Part shown: positions 18,047 through 26,223 of the stretch, piece by piece
Layout of the letters: every line of letters begins with the position of its first letter
Numbering within the stretch: position 1 is the stretch's first letter
NCBI GenBank assembly: GCA_024402435.1
Contig: JAKSTU010000019.1
Coordinates: 1 to 43,648 of the forward strand
Length of the DNA: 43,648 nucleotides
Reading direction: 5' to 3'
Origin: Treponemataceae bacterium
Lineage (GTDB): Bacteria; Spirochaetota; Spirochaetia; Treponematales; Treponemataceae
Program-made: the position numbers and the translations under genes
The notes under the pieces: generated by a model
Databases searched by the model: none
Told to the model about the DNA's origin: nothing
What the model saw: the letters and a program-made list of their open reading frames with translations, nothing else

Positions 18047-19405
18047 ATGAATGTAATTCCGATTCTCATTGCATTTGTAGCAGTGGTGGGCGTTATTGCC
18101 CTTCTGGTGGCCATTTCCGGCATGAAGAGAAACCGTTCGGGAAATGACAAGCAGAAAACACGACAGAATATTATTCGTGATGCTACGAAAAAGCTGGCCC
18201 AAGATTCTCATAATCCTCAGGGACTGATTCCATTGGGAGATTTGTATTACCAGGAATCATTGTGGGACAAGGCTTTCCCTTTATATGACACGATGACGAA
18301 TATTGCAGCTGCCCATTCAGAGATTGATGTTGGTCTTGCTTCTCTGAGACTGGGAATTTGTGCTCTCAAACTGAACAAACTGGATGATGCTTTCAAAGGT
18401 TTGAATCAGGCACGCAAATTGAATCCCGACGGATTCGAAGAAAACTTCTATCTCGGACAGGCATTTTTTCGCAACAAGGAATATGACAAAGCCATTCCAT
18501 TGTTCAAAAAAGCTTTGGCAATCAATAAAGAAGTGACAGAAACCTATAGTTATTTGGGTTTGTCTTTGTATCATTTTCACAGTTTCAGAGAAAGTCTTCC
18601 GTATTTGAAAAAAGCTTTGGATCTGAATCCTGACAGCAAAGAACTGCTTTTCAGCATGGCGGATGCAATGAATGAAAGCGGAAGCGGTGACCGTGCTCTG
18701 AAAGTTTTCATGCATCTGCGGCCTGATCCGGAATTCGGTGCAAAATCATGTCTGGCAGCCGGAACCCTTCATGCACACAGCGGACAGAATGACAAAGCGA
18801 TTCAGGATTTTGAAATCGGCCTGAAACATACTAATGCGCCTTTGGACGTACTTACGAATATCCGTTACCGTCTGGCTCACGCTTATCTTGCAACTTCCGA
18901 TATGCCCAAAGCATTGACGGTGCTCAAAGACATTCAGGCAACAGTTCCCGGTTACAAAGATGTTCTTTCTCTGATCAGCCGCTATCAGGAATTGAATCAG
19001 AACTCAAATCTCCGTGTTTATCTTATTTCCGGAAACAGTGATTTTATTGCACTTTGCCGGAAAATTGTGGCTGTCTATTATGGAAGATCAGCTTATGTAA
19101 AGGTTACCGACATAAACGCAACTGCCGAATATACGGATATTCTTACAGAAGTTGAAACTCCCAAATGGGAAGACACGGTTATTTTCCGTTTTTACAGAAC
19201 TACCGGTGCCATCGGAGAACTTTTTGTACGTGACTTCCATGCCCGTCTTCGTGACCAGAAAACAGGCCGCGGAATCTGTTTTACGGCAGGTTCTTATTCA
19301 GAAGAAGCCAGAAAGTTCATTGAAGGGCGTCCTATCGATCTGATTGAAAAACAGGGACTGATCAAAATCCTGAACAAGATTGATACCCCTACCCTTTCAA
19401 TGTAA
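18047..19405 (+). CDS. membrane-anchored TPR protein with a degenerate Mrr-like C-terminal domain
   Basis: The start at 18047 gives 452 residues and an N-terminal membrane helix (about 3-27, PILIAFVAVVGVIALLVAI) followed by a basic stretch. At least six TPR-like helical pairs follow (about 55-315; for example EENFYLGQAFFRNKEYDKAIPLFKKALAIN). The last 120 residues resemble the Mrr/type IV restriction endonuclease fold, notably GICFTAGSYSEEARKFIEGRPIDLIEKQGL. The usual QxK catalytic strand reads FRFYR, so nuclease activity is unlikely. It is probably a scaffold at the inner membrane with a dead nuclease fold used for binding. It is monocistronic and predicted leaderless. Confidence 0.85.
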   Translation: MNVIPILIAFVAVVGVIALLVAISGMKRNRSGNDKQKTRQNIIRDATKKLAQDSHNPQGLIPLGDLYYQESLWDKAFPLYDTMTNIAAAHSEIDVGLASLRLGICALKLNKLDDAFKGLNQARKLNPDGFEENFYLGQAFFRNKEYDKAIPLFKKALAINKEVTETYSYLGLSLYHFHSFRESLPYLKKALDLNPDSKELLFSMADAMNESGSGDRALKVFMHLRPDPEFGAKSCLAAGTLHAHSGQNDKAIQDFEIGLKHTNAPLDVLTNIRYRLAHAYLATSDMPKALTVLKDIQATVPGYKDVLSLISRYQELNQNSNLRVYLISGNSDFIALCRKIVAVYYGRSAYVKVTDINATAEYTDILTEVETPKWEDTVIFRFYRTTGAIGELFVRDFHARLRDQKTGRGICFTAGSYSEEARKFIEGRPIDLIEKQGLIKILNKIDTPTLSM

Positions 19406-19442
19406 AAACAACGGCGGTTTCCCGAAAAAAGAGGAAGCCGCC
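19404..19442 (-). terminator. hairpin between the TPR gene and radA
   Basis: GGCGGTTTCC (19413-19422) pairs perfectly with GGAAGCCGCC (19433-19442). A T-rich tract (GTTGTTTTT) follows only on the minus strand, so it should terminate radA best. Confidence 0.65.
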
Positions 19443-19456
19443 TGAATTCCCCCAGT

Positions 19457-20827
19457 TCAGCCGAACAGTGCTTTTACAAGTCCTTTTATATCCGTAATAC
19501 CCGTAACATTATCCGGTTTTTGTCCGTCTGTAGGTGCCAAAACCACTTTGAAGCCCAGATCGCGGGCAGTTTTTGCACGTTGCTTCAGATTTTTGACAGG
19601 ACGGATTTCTCCTGCAAGACTAAGTTCTCCTACAATTGCAGAATTTTCCGGAAGGGCCAGATCCGTTCTTGCTGAATAAAGTGCTGCGGCAAGTGCAGCA
19701 TCAACAGCGCTTTCGGTAAGCCGTACGCCTCCTGCAACATTGATGTAAAGGTCGTGGTCGCTGAAACGGATACCTGCCCTTTTTTCAAGAACTGCTGCAA
19801 CACGGCTTACACGGGCAGAATCAATGTTGTCAGAATAAACCCGTGTCATTGAGGATTTTGCCGGAACTGTAAGCGCCTGAATTTCCACCATGAAAACATG
19901 TGTGCCTTCGACTGCGGGAACTACAGCAACACCTGCCGGCAAGGCTCCTTCACGGCGGATCATGAACATGCCGGAAGGATCTTCGACAGTTGAAAGACCT
20001 TTTTCTCCCATGGAAAAAATGCCCAGTTCATCAACCGAACCGAAACGGTTTTTCTGTGTGCGAAGAAAGCGGATGTTTTCATCGTTACGGTCAAAAGAAA
20101 TTACTGTGTCTACAAGATGTTCCAATGCTTTGGGCCCGGCAATGGTGCCGTCTTTCGTAACATGGGCAACAAGAAAAAGCACGGAATCCCGTTCTTTGAC
20201 CCAGCTTACAAGTTCATGGGCACAATACTTGAGCTGATTGACCGTTCCGGGCACAAGTCCTGCTTCCATGGACCAGATGGTTTGGATTGAATCAACAATT
20301 ACGAATATTGGATTGATGGAATTGAGCGCATCCTCTACATCTTCCAGTCTTGATGTGCACAGTAGTTCAATGTCTTCAGCGCTGACACCGATGCGGTCAG
20401 CACGATTACGGATCTGGGCAGCGGATTCTTCTCCTGAAACATAGAGTACTTTGCCGGATCCTTTGTTCTGTCTGACAGCTTTTCCGGCCATCTGCAGAAG
20501 AAGCGTGGACTTTCCGATGCCGGGCTCTCCGCCGATAAGAACAGCAGATCTTTTCATGATTCCGCCGCCTAAAACCCGGTCAAATTCTTCGATTCCGGTC
20601 ATGAGGCGTTCCCCTTCAAGAGGACTGACTTTGACTAAGGGAACGGGTTTGGCTTTAAGGGTCTTTTGTGCCGGACTGCCGGGCAAACGGGAATCGGCTT
20701 CTTCAACATGTTCTTCGAAAGTATTCCATTCTCCGCAGTCAGGACAGCGGCCCAACCATCTGGGCTGTGTAAAACCGCAGGAACGGCATTTGTAGACAAC
20801 GGAGATTTTGCTTTTTTTTACTGCCAT
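19457..20827 (-). CDS. radA: DNA repair protein RadA (Sms)
   Basis: A RecA-related helicase that promotes branch migration during recombination and repair. The 456-residue protein has an N-terminal zinc finger (C14, C17, C28, C31), Walker A GGEPGIGKS (99-107), the RadA-specific KNRFG motif (259-263), and a C-terminal Lon-protease-like domain (about 350-450) with GELSLAGEIRPV. Length is standard. The ATG at 20827 has GTCCCC rather than a Shine-Dalgarno sequence in front, and a TATATT hexamer ends 6 bases upstream, so a leaderless message is predicted. It is monocistronic. Confidence 0.96.
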   Translation of the reverse strand: MAVKKSKISVVYKCRSCGFTQPRWLGRCPDCGEWNTFEEHVEEADSRLPGSPAQKTLKAKPVPLVKVSPLEGERLMTGIEEFDRVLGGGIMKRSAVLIGGEPGIGKSTLLLQMAGKAVRQNKGSGKVLYVSGEESAAQIRNRADRIGVSAEDIELLCTSRLEDVEDALNSINPIFVIVDSIQTIWSMEAGLVPGTVNQLKYCAHELVSWVKERDSVLFLVAHVTKDGTIAGPKALEHLVDTVISFDRNDENIRFLRTQKNRFGSVDELGIFSMGEKGLSTVEDPSGMFMIRREGALPAGVAVVPAVEGTHVFMVEIQALTVPAKSSMTRVYSDNIDSARVSRVAAVLEKRAGIRFSDHDLYINVAGGVRLTESAVDAALAAALYSARTDLALPENSAIVGELSLAGEIRPVKNLKQRAKTARDLGFKVVLAPTDGQKPDNVTGITDIKGLVKALFG

Positions 20828-20833
20828 GGGGAC

Positions 20834-20862
20834 AATATACCATTATGGTTAACAAAAAACAA
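20834..20862 (-). promoter_or_regulatory. predicted radA promoter, leaderless
   Basis: TTGTTT (20862-20857), a 17-base spacer and TATATT (20839-20834), then 6 bases to the ATG. Confidence 0.5.
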
Positions 20863-20933
20863 GTAAAAATATGCAGAATGATAAGAAATCTCCATGGAAA
20901 TAAAAATTTTTCAAAATTTATGCAATATTTTGT

Positions 20934-20960
20934 TTGACAAAATTACAGAAAATGTATAAG
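20934..20960 (+). promoter_or_regulatory. predicted promoter of a small RNA
   Basis: A perfect TTGACA (20934-20939) lies 15 bases before TATAAG (20955-20960) in an AT-rich stretch. No gene starts downstream before the terminator at 21044-21084. Confidence 0.55.
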
Positions 20961-20966
20961 TTAATG

Positions 20967-21084
20967 TTGCTAAAAAAGTGATTTACTTAGTAATTTTTTT
21001 TAGTACTCTCTCCAGACGTCCTTGACAACTGGTCAGGGACATAGGCCCCAGAACGATTTGTTCGTTTTGGGGCCGTTTTTTTTT
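20967..21084 (+). ncRNA. candidate orphan small RNA, about 118 nt
   Basis: Between radA and the lipoprotein gene, a promoter at 20934-20960 and a strong terminator define a transcript with no credible reading frame; the only ATG opens five codons. The 3' half folds into two hairpins. GTCCTTGAC (21018-21026) pairs with GTCAGGGAC (21032-21040) around a five-base loop. GGCCCCAGAACGA (21044-21056) pairs with TCGTTTTGGGGCC (21062-21074), followed by nine Ts (21076-21084). The 5' half is A/T-rich and mostly unpaired, as expected of a base-pairing regulator. It does not match SRP, 6S, tmRNA or RNase P features that I know. Confidence 0.55.
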
Positions 21085-21090
21085 CCGACA

Positions 21091-21120
21091 TTGGAAAATA
21101 TAAATAAAATATGCTAAACT
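21091..21120 (+). promoter_or_regulatory. predicted promoter of the multidomain lipoprotein gene
   Basis: TTGGAA (21091-21096), an 18-base spacer and TAAACT (21115-21120) with a TGC extended -10. The leader of about 30 bases carries GAGAGGAGG. Confidence 0.6.
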
Positions 21121-21156
21121 TATATTGAAAGAGACTCGGATTGAGAGGAGGCTTTT

Positions 21157-22920
21157 ATGAACAGAACAATTACAAAATATCTCTTTTTGATTACTTCATT
21201 TGTTGTAATCTTTTCAATTTCAGCATGTAAAAAAAATACGGCCGAACAGGCGGAACTCATTGATGAAACACCTAGAGTGGAAGTAACGGGAGTTGCTTTG
21301 GATACTCTTGAACTGGAACTGGTTCCGGACGAAAAAGCAGAAATCTTTGCAGAAGTAATTCCTTCCAATGCAACAGAAAAAGGTCTTGCCTGGGCTTCAA
21401 GTGATGAAAACGTTGCCACTGTAGAAAACGGTACTGTAACAGCGAAAAAACCCGGAGTTGCCACCATTGCGGTAGCCACTCTTGACGGAGCAAAAACTGC
21501 TGTCTGTATTGTAACCGTTGCAGAAAAAGCTGTCGTGGAAACTGTGGAAACAGTTGTTGAAGAAACAGTTGAAGCCGAACCTGAGGAAACTCCTATAGCG
21601 GAAACAGTCAGAACGGCATCCTACATTGTTGAACACTATCAGCAGAATGTGCGCGATTCAGGTTATACAAAAGCAGAAGCTGATACTCAGACTTTGGAAG
21701 GAACTGCAGGAGAACTGACAGAAGCCAAAGCAAATACTTATTCAGGTTTTACAGCTCAGGCTGTTGCTCAGAAAAAGATTGAATCAGACGGTTCTACAAC
21801 AGTTTCAATCTATTATGACCGGAAAGTCGTGACATACACTTTTGCACTGAACGGCGGTACAGGAACAAATTCTGTAAGCGGAAGATACGGTGCCAGTGTA
21901 CTGAAGCCTGCAAATCCTGCCAAAGAAGGCAATATCTTTGCAGGATGGTCAGAAACGATTCCGACAACTTTCGGAACTGAAAGCAGAACATTTACTGCAA
22001 GATGGACATCCTCATCTTCTTATGAAATGTCCGGTGACGGAGATTTTGTTTTCGGTACTACAAAAATGACAAAGACGGCACTGAAACCGATCATTCTTTC
22101 AGGCAATACGAAAACGGTTACTGTAGAAGATGATTCCAGCTGGAATTCTTACTACAACGGTGATGAAAGCTATTTCAAAGGTGTTTACACTGCAGAATCT
22201 TCAGCCACTCTGAATGCTTTTGCAATCGGTCAGTATGAAGTAACTCAGGAACTTTACAACGCTGTCATGGCACTGGACAAGAATTGCGCTTCAAGTCCTT
22301 CTTCTTTTGCGGGAAATGCGGTTGCCGGCGAGAAACAGGAAAAACGCCCTGTGGAAAACATTTCATGGTATGACGCAATATACTTCTGCAATGCACTTAC
22401 AAAGCTGTTCATGTCTGAAAGTGACTGTGTCTATGAAATGGAAGACATTCGTCGCGGTAATTCAAAGCAGATTGTTTCTGCAACAGTTACGGCAGACCTG
22501 ACAAAGAAAGGATACCGTCTGCCGACGGAAGCTGAGTGGGAATATGCGGCCCGTGGCGGTGATGAAACTGCAGAAAACTGGAAGAATGCTTTTGCAGGAA
22601 TTCAGGCCGTGTCAGGCGGAGATGCCTTTACCCAGAACGCAACAGATGCCGCTCTTGATACGGCAGGCTGGTATTTGGGCAACAGCGGAAGCAAGACTCA
22701 TGAAGTCGGAACAAAAATGCCCAACGATTTGGGATTGTATGACATGAGCGGAAATGTTTGGGAATGGTGCTACGGAATTGCGGATTCAGTGCAGTACCGC
22801 ATTTTCAGAGGCGGTTCATATTATGCGGATGCAAGCAGCTGTGCTGTTTCAACCCGCGGAATGAACAGTCCTCAGGCAAGATTCAACGGACTGGGCTTCC
22901 GCCTGGCCCAAAGCTTATAA
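21157..22920 (+). CDS. lipoprotein with Ig-like, InlB-type repeat and formylglycine-generating-enzyme-like domains
   Basis: A 587-residue protein. A signal peptide ends in the lipobox SISAC (Cys23), so it is probably lipid-anchored. It carries a bacterial Ig-like group 2 domain (about 44-125, with [15 protein letters not shown] and GVATIAVAT), a Glu/Thr/Val-rich linker (about 125-155), a Listeria-Bacteroides (InlB B-type) repeat (about 225-285, ending [13 protein letters not shown]...FTARW), and a C-terminal FGE/SUMF1-like domain (about 340-587) with [41 protein letters not shown] and FRGGSYY. In such lipoproteins the FGE-like fold is often non-catalytic; activity cannot be assumed. The last 6 bases overlap the end of cysE on the other strand. 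Confidence 0.9.
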   Translation: MNRTITKYLFLITSFVVIFSISACKKNTAEQAELIDETPRVEVTGVALDTLELELVPDEKAEIFAEVIPSNATEKGLAWASSDENVATVENGTVTAKKPGVATIAVATLDGAKTAVCIVTVAEKAVVETVETVVEETVEAEPEETPIAETVRTASYIVEHYQQNVRDSGYTKAEADTQTLEGTAGELTEAKANTYSGFTAQAVAQKKIESDGSTTVSIYYDRKVVTYTFALNGGTGTNSVSGRYGASVLKPANPAKEGNIFAGWSETIPTTFGTESRTFTARWTSSSSYEMSGDGDFVFGTTKMTKTALKPIILSGNTKTVTVEDDSSWNSYYNGDESYFKGVYTAESSATLNAFAIGQYEVTQELYNAVMALDKNCASSPSSFAGNAVAGEKQEKRPVENISWYDAIYFCNALTKLFMSESDCVYEMEDIRRGNSKQIVSATVTADLTKKGYRLPTEAEWEYAARGGDETAENWKNAFAGIQAVSGGDAFTQNATDAALDTAGWYLGNSGSKTHEVGTKMPNDLGLYDMSGNVWEWCYGIADSVQYRIFRGGSYYADASSCAVSTRGMNSPQARFNGLGFRLAQSL

Positions 22921-23772
22921 AGTTTCCTGCCGCGCAATGGTTGTGCTTCCGGCGGGAACGGACTGGGTAAGCCAGACGTTTCCGCCTACAACGCTTCCTT
23001 TGCCGATGACAGTATCACCGCCCAAAATTGTGGCGCCGGCATAAATTGTAACGTCATCCTCGATCGTGGGATGGCGTTTTTTATTGCTCATGCTTTTTTT
23101 TACGCTGGCGGCACCAAGGGTAACGCCCTGGTACAGTTTGACTCTGTCTCCGATAATGGTAGTTTCTCCGATTACGATGCCGGTTCCGTGGTCAATGAAA
23201 AAAGATTCGCCGATTGTTGCACCGGGATGAATGTCAATTCCGGTCTGGCCGTGAATGTACTCGCTCATGATACGCGGAATGATGGGCACACCGTTTATAT
23301 GAAGGAAATGGGCTATGCGGTACACAAGGATAGCCTGAAGTCCGGGATAAGACAGAATGATTTCTTCTGAACTGCGGGCGGCAGGATCACCGTCCAAAGC
23401 GGCTGCAACATCAAGGAGCACTTTGCGGCGTATTTCGGGAAGTTCTTCCATAAGGCTGAGAATTGTCTGCTGGGCCAAAGAAATGCAATGGGAAGAAGCA
23501 GCTGTTCCGCGCAGATAAATCATTGCTTTCTGAGTTTCGCGGGTAAGCTGGGCAACAACGCGATGTACTTTTTCTCCCGTTCGGGAACGCAGATTGCCTG
23601 CATCAATGTACTCTTCTGTCTTGAATCCTGGGAAAACCAAAGAAATTAAATCTTTTAGTGCGGAAACAACTGTTTCAGTGTTGGGGTAATTGTGGCTTTC
23701 TGACAAGTTTACACCACCCTGCTGCTCGTAAGAGTCCATAAGGCTGTTGATAAGTTCATCGATTGTCTTCAT
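22915..23772 (-). CDS. cysE: serine O-acetyltransferase
   Basis: Makes O-acetylserine from serine and acetyl-CoA for cysteine synthesis. The 285-residue protein has an N-terminal helical region (about 1-150) and a C-terminal left-handed beta-helix of hexapeptide repeats (about 175-270), with [23 protein letters not shown] carrying the catalytic histidine, VTLGA and [17 protein letters not shown]. The ATG at 23772 ([10 protein letters not shown]) is chosen; an upstream extension to 23820 would cover the end of queH. It has no Shine-Dalgarno sequence, and TATATT ends 6 bases before the ATG. No cysK is visible nearby. It overlaps the convergent lipoprotein gene by 6 bases with no terminator between. 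Confidence 0.9.
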   Translation of the reverse strand: MKTIDELINSLMDSYEQQGGVNLSESHNYPNTETVVSALKDLISLVFPGFKTEEYIDAGNLRSRTGEKVHRVVAQLTRETQKAMIYLRGTAASSHCISLAQQTILSLMEELPEIRRKVLLDVAAALDGDPAARSSEEIILSYPGLQAILVYRIAHFLHINGVPIIPRIMSEYIHGQTGIDIHPGATIGESFFIDHGTGIVIGETTIIGDRVKLYQGVTLGAASVKKSMSNKKRHPTIEDDVTIYAGATILGGDTVIGKGSVVGGNVWLTQSVPAGSTTIARQETL

Positions 23773-23778
23773 GCACAA

Positions 23779-23807
23779 AATATAGTTTATTTGTTCTCCA
23801 TTGAAAA
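23779..23807 (-). promoter_or_regulatory. predicted cysE promoter inside the end of queH, leaderless
   Basis: TTTTCA (23807-23802), a 17-base spacer and TATATT (23784-23779), then TTGTGC and the ATG at 23772. Confidence 0.5.
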
Positions 23808-24443
23808 GACACAGCCGCAATAATCCTGCCGATAGAGGCCGTATTCTTTTGAAAGCTCCAGCGAACGCAGAAATCCGTTTTTTTTCTTGAAATCTGCATA
23901 CAGATAATCCGGCTTGGAAGAGTTTTCTGCCGTCTTTGCTGCAAGTTCCCGGCCGATTATGTTGATTTTTTGGGCATCCTTATAAGGACTGATTGAAAGC
24001 GTGGTCGTGAAGTAGTCAAATCCATGACTTTGTGCATATTCAAAGGCTTTTTCCATGCGGAACTGATAGCAGCGTCTGCACCGTTCTCCCATTTCACGCT
24101 CGGTTTTGAGTTCCGGTTCTGAATCAGTTTTTACGGCAGCAAAAAAATCCCTGGTTTCATAGGGCATTTCCACAAGAGGCAGCGGAATTCCTGAAGGAGA
24201 ACGGCGGGGCAAAAAATCTTTCAGTTCTTCAAGACGGCGGGCATATTCAGTTTGGGGATGAATATTGGGATTGTAATAAAAGACAGTAATGGAAAAAAAC
24301 TTTTCGAGAATTTCCAGCACGGCTGAACTGCAAGGACCGCAGCATGCATGAAGAAGCAATGAGGGTTTATGGGGCAATGCTCCGATTTGCTTGAGCTGTT
24401 CAAGATGAAGGGAATAGAAATTTTCTTTTACAGTCGGTGCCAT
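23787..24443 (-). CDS. queH: epoxyqueuosine reductase QueH
   Basis: Catalyses the last step of queuosine synthesis in the wobble base of GUN-anticodon tRNAs, replacing the cobalamin enzyme QueG. The 218-residue DUF208 protein has HACCGPCSS (about residues 28-36), [12 protein letters not shown] (about 108-119) and DYCGC near the C-terminus, the cysteine sets expected for its metal sites. [11 protein letters not shown] is also typical. No Shine-Dalgarno sequence precedes the ATG at 24443; TACATT ends 7 bases upstream. It is divergent from the gene at 24500 with overlapping promoters, and its end carries the cysE promoter. No other queuosine gene is present in the window. Confidence 0.92.
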   Translation of the reverse strand: MAPTVKENFYSLHLEQLKQIGALPHKPSLLLHACCGPCSSAVLEILEKFFSITVFYYNPNIHPQTEYARRLEELKDFLPRRSPSGIPLPLVEMPYETRDFFAAVKTDSEPELKTEREMGERCRRCYQFRMEKAFEYAQSHGFDYFTTTLSISPYKDAQKINIIGRELAAKTAENSSKPDYLYADFKKKNGFLRSLELSKEYGLYRQDYCGCVFSMENK

Positions 24444-24450
24444 GAAAGAA

Positions 24451-24479
24451 AATGTATCATTTATTTGATTTTTTCTGAA
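24451..24479 (-). promoter_or_regulatory. predicted queH promoter, leaderless
   Basis: TTCAGA (24479-24474), a 17-base spacer and TACATT (24456-24451), then 7 bases to the ATG. It overlaps the divergent promoter at 24465-24493. Confidence 0.4.
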
Positions 24480-24493
24480 TCGGGTATTATTCT
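24465..24493 (+). promoter_or_regulatory. predicted promoter of the CmpB-like gene, leaderless
   Basis: TTGATT (24465-24470), a 17-base spacer and TATTCT (24488-24493), then 6 bases to the ATG at 24500. AAGG lies too close to the ATG to work as a Shine-Dalgarno sequence. Confidence 0.45.
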
Positions 24494-24499
24494 AAGGTC

Positions 24500-25321
24500 A
24501 TGCTTTCACTTGATTTTGCACGTTTTTTTCTGGTTTTTTTGATCTATAGTGCTATCGGCTATGTTTCCGAAGTGATTTACTGTTCCATTCCGGCAAAAAG
24601 GCTTGTGAACAGAGGATTCCTGTACGGTCCGATCTGTCCTGTCTACGGATTCGGCGGAGTTCTTGTAATGACTGTTCTGGATCCTTTTGCCGAAACATGG
24701 ATCCCTCTGTTTCTGCTTGCAATGGTGCTTACAAGTGCCGTGGAATATCTTACAAGCTGGATTCTTGAGAAACTTTTCAATACTAAATGGTGGGATTATT
24801 CACATTACAAACTGAACATAAAAGGACGTGTCTGTCTTTTGAATTCTTTTCTGTTCGGAATAATGGGAATGGTTGCAGCCCATTTTGTAAATCCTTTCAT
24901 CCTGCGTTTTGTAAAATCTTTTTCTGATCAGGTTGTCCGGTATGCGGCAATGATTCTTGGTTTTGTACTTGCTGCCGATGTTCTTGTGACAGTGCACAAA
25001 CTGGTCAACTTCAATACTTACCTTGCCAAAATGCAGGAATTTACTGAAACGCTCAAAGAACATTTTGAAGCGGAAGAATGGTTTGTTGCCGAAAAATTCA
25101 AGAACATGGAAGAAATGTTCGAAGCTGTACGTCAGCGCTCAAAGGACAGGCAGTCCCATATCAGTCAGGCACTGCTTGCCCGCATTGAATCATACACGGA
25201 ACGCAGGAACAGTATTGAACATTGGCTGAAACGGTTCCCGACGATGACAAGTACAAAGTATGCTTCTCAGATTGAACATTTGAAAACCCGGCTGGAGTCT
25301 TTCAAAAAGCTGGGACACTGA
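24500..25321 (+). CDS. putative ABC-transporter type IV (CmpB-like) membrane protein
   Basis: A 273-residue membrane protein of the family described as putative ABC-transporter type IV (PF06541). Seen are four or five membrane helices in residues 1-165, with the characteristic NRGFLYGPICPVYGFGG (about 36-52), TSWILEKLFNTKWWDYS and GRVCLLNSFLFG segments. A charged, helical C-terminal tail (about 180-273) is cytoplasmic. No ATPase partner lies nearby and the substrate is unknown, so transport is not established. It lies between a divergent queH and a downstream thyX that has its own promoter. Confidence 0.8.
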   Translation: MLSLDFARFFLVFLIYSAIGYVSEVIYCSIPAKRLVNRGFLYGPICPVYGFGGVLVMTVLDPFAETWIPLFLLAMVLTSAVEYLTSWILEKLFNTKWWDYSHYKLNIKGRVCLLNSFLFGIMGMVAAHFVNPFILRFVKSFSDQVVRYAAMILGFVLAADVLVTVHKLVNFNTYLAKMQEFTETLKEHFEAEEWFVAEKFKNMEEMFEAVRQRSKDRQSHISQALLARIESYTERRNSIEHWLKRFPTMTSTKYASQIEHLKTRLESFKKLGH

Positions 25322-25328
25322 GATTTTC

Positions 25329-25357
25329 TTGCAAAAAATGCTCTGACCTACTAAACT
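25329..25357 (+). promoter_or_regulatory. predicted thyX promoter
   Basis: TTGCAA (25329-25334), a 17-base spacer and TAAACT (25352-25357). The short leader carries TTGGAGGA. Confidence 0.65.
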
Positions 25358-25385
25358 TAGCGTCAGACATTTTTGGAGGAAATAA

Positions 25386-26222
25386 ATGGCACATTGTATT
25401 GTTCCGGAAGCTGAAGCTATCCTTGATAAAGAATATCCTGTATTGAACTGCGGATTTGTCCGCCTTGTAGATTATTTGGGCGGTGACTCACGTATTGTCC
25501 AGTCAGCACGTGTAAGTTACGGTGACGGCACAAAAACTGTCAGAGAAGACTCAGCACTGATTGATTACCTTTTGCGTCACGACCACACTTCTCCTTTTGA
25601 GCAGGTTGTTCTGACTTTTCACCTCAAAATGCCGATTTTTGTTGCACGCCAGTGGGTCCGTCACAGAACTGCCCGCATGAACGAAATTTCAGGACGTTAT
25701 TCGATCATGAAGGATGAATTCTACATTCCTGCCGATATGGATGTGGCAAAACAGAGCACGGACAACAAGCAGGGCCGCAGTGAAGAGCCTGTTACCCATC
25801 AGTATGCCGCTGAAATTCAGCAGAAGCTGGAAGAAGGGCAGAAAGCTGTCTATGCAACATATACAGAAATGGTTGAAAGCGGACTGGCAAGGGAACTTGC
25901 ACGTGTAAATCTTCCTCTTTCAATGTATACGGAAATGTATTGGCAGATTGATCTTCACAACCTGTTCCACTTTCTGCGTCTGCGTCTTGACGGTCATGCA
26001 CAGAAAGAAATCCGTGATTATGCAGATGTTCTTCTTGAGATTACACGGAAAGTTGCGCCTATGGCCGTGGCTTCATTTGAGAATCATCAGAAAGACGGTG
26101 TAAAATTCAGCGGAGAAGAAATGGCTGATCTTCGGGCAATGCTTGAAGGAAAGGAACCTTCACTTACAGGAAAAAAACTGGACCGGCTCAAGGAAAAACT
26201 TGCTACCGGCCGCCAGCTCTGA
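25386..26222 (+). CDS. thyX: flavin-dependent thymidylate synthase
   Basis: Makes dTMP from dUMP using FAD, NADPH and methylenetetrahydrofolate. The 278-residue protein carries the ThyX motif as RHRTARMNEISGRYS (about residues 91-105), which fits RHRxxSxNExSxRY apart from Ala for the first Ser. Nearby HTSPFEQVVLTFHLK and the later LPLSMYTEMYWQIDLHNLFHFLRLR are also typical. GGAGGA lies at normal spacing before the ATG. It ends one base before the convergent gene at 26224, with no terminator between. Confidence 0.95.
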   Translation: MAHCIVPEAEAILDKEYPVLNCGFVRLVDYLGGDSRIVQSARVSYGDGTKTVREDSALIDYLLRHDHTSPFEQVVLTFHLKMPIFVARQWVRHRTARMNEISGRYSIMKDEFYIPADMDVAKQSTDNKQGRSEEPVTHQYAAEIQQKLEEGQKAVYATYTEMVESGLARELARVNLPLSMYTEMYWQIDLHNLFHFLRLRLDGHAQKEIRDYADVLLEITRKVAPMAVASFENHQKDGVKFSGEEMADLRAMLEGKEPSLTGKKLDRLKEKLATGRQL

Positions 26223-26223
26223 T

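Noticed and set aside
20967..21084. Signal recognition particle RNA or 6S RNA
   Set aside because: A short GGTCAGG resembles SRP RNA, but the GGAAGNAGC-type apical motif is missing, and the fold lacks the long closing stem of 6S RNA.
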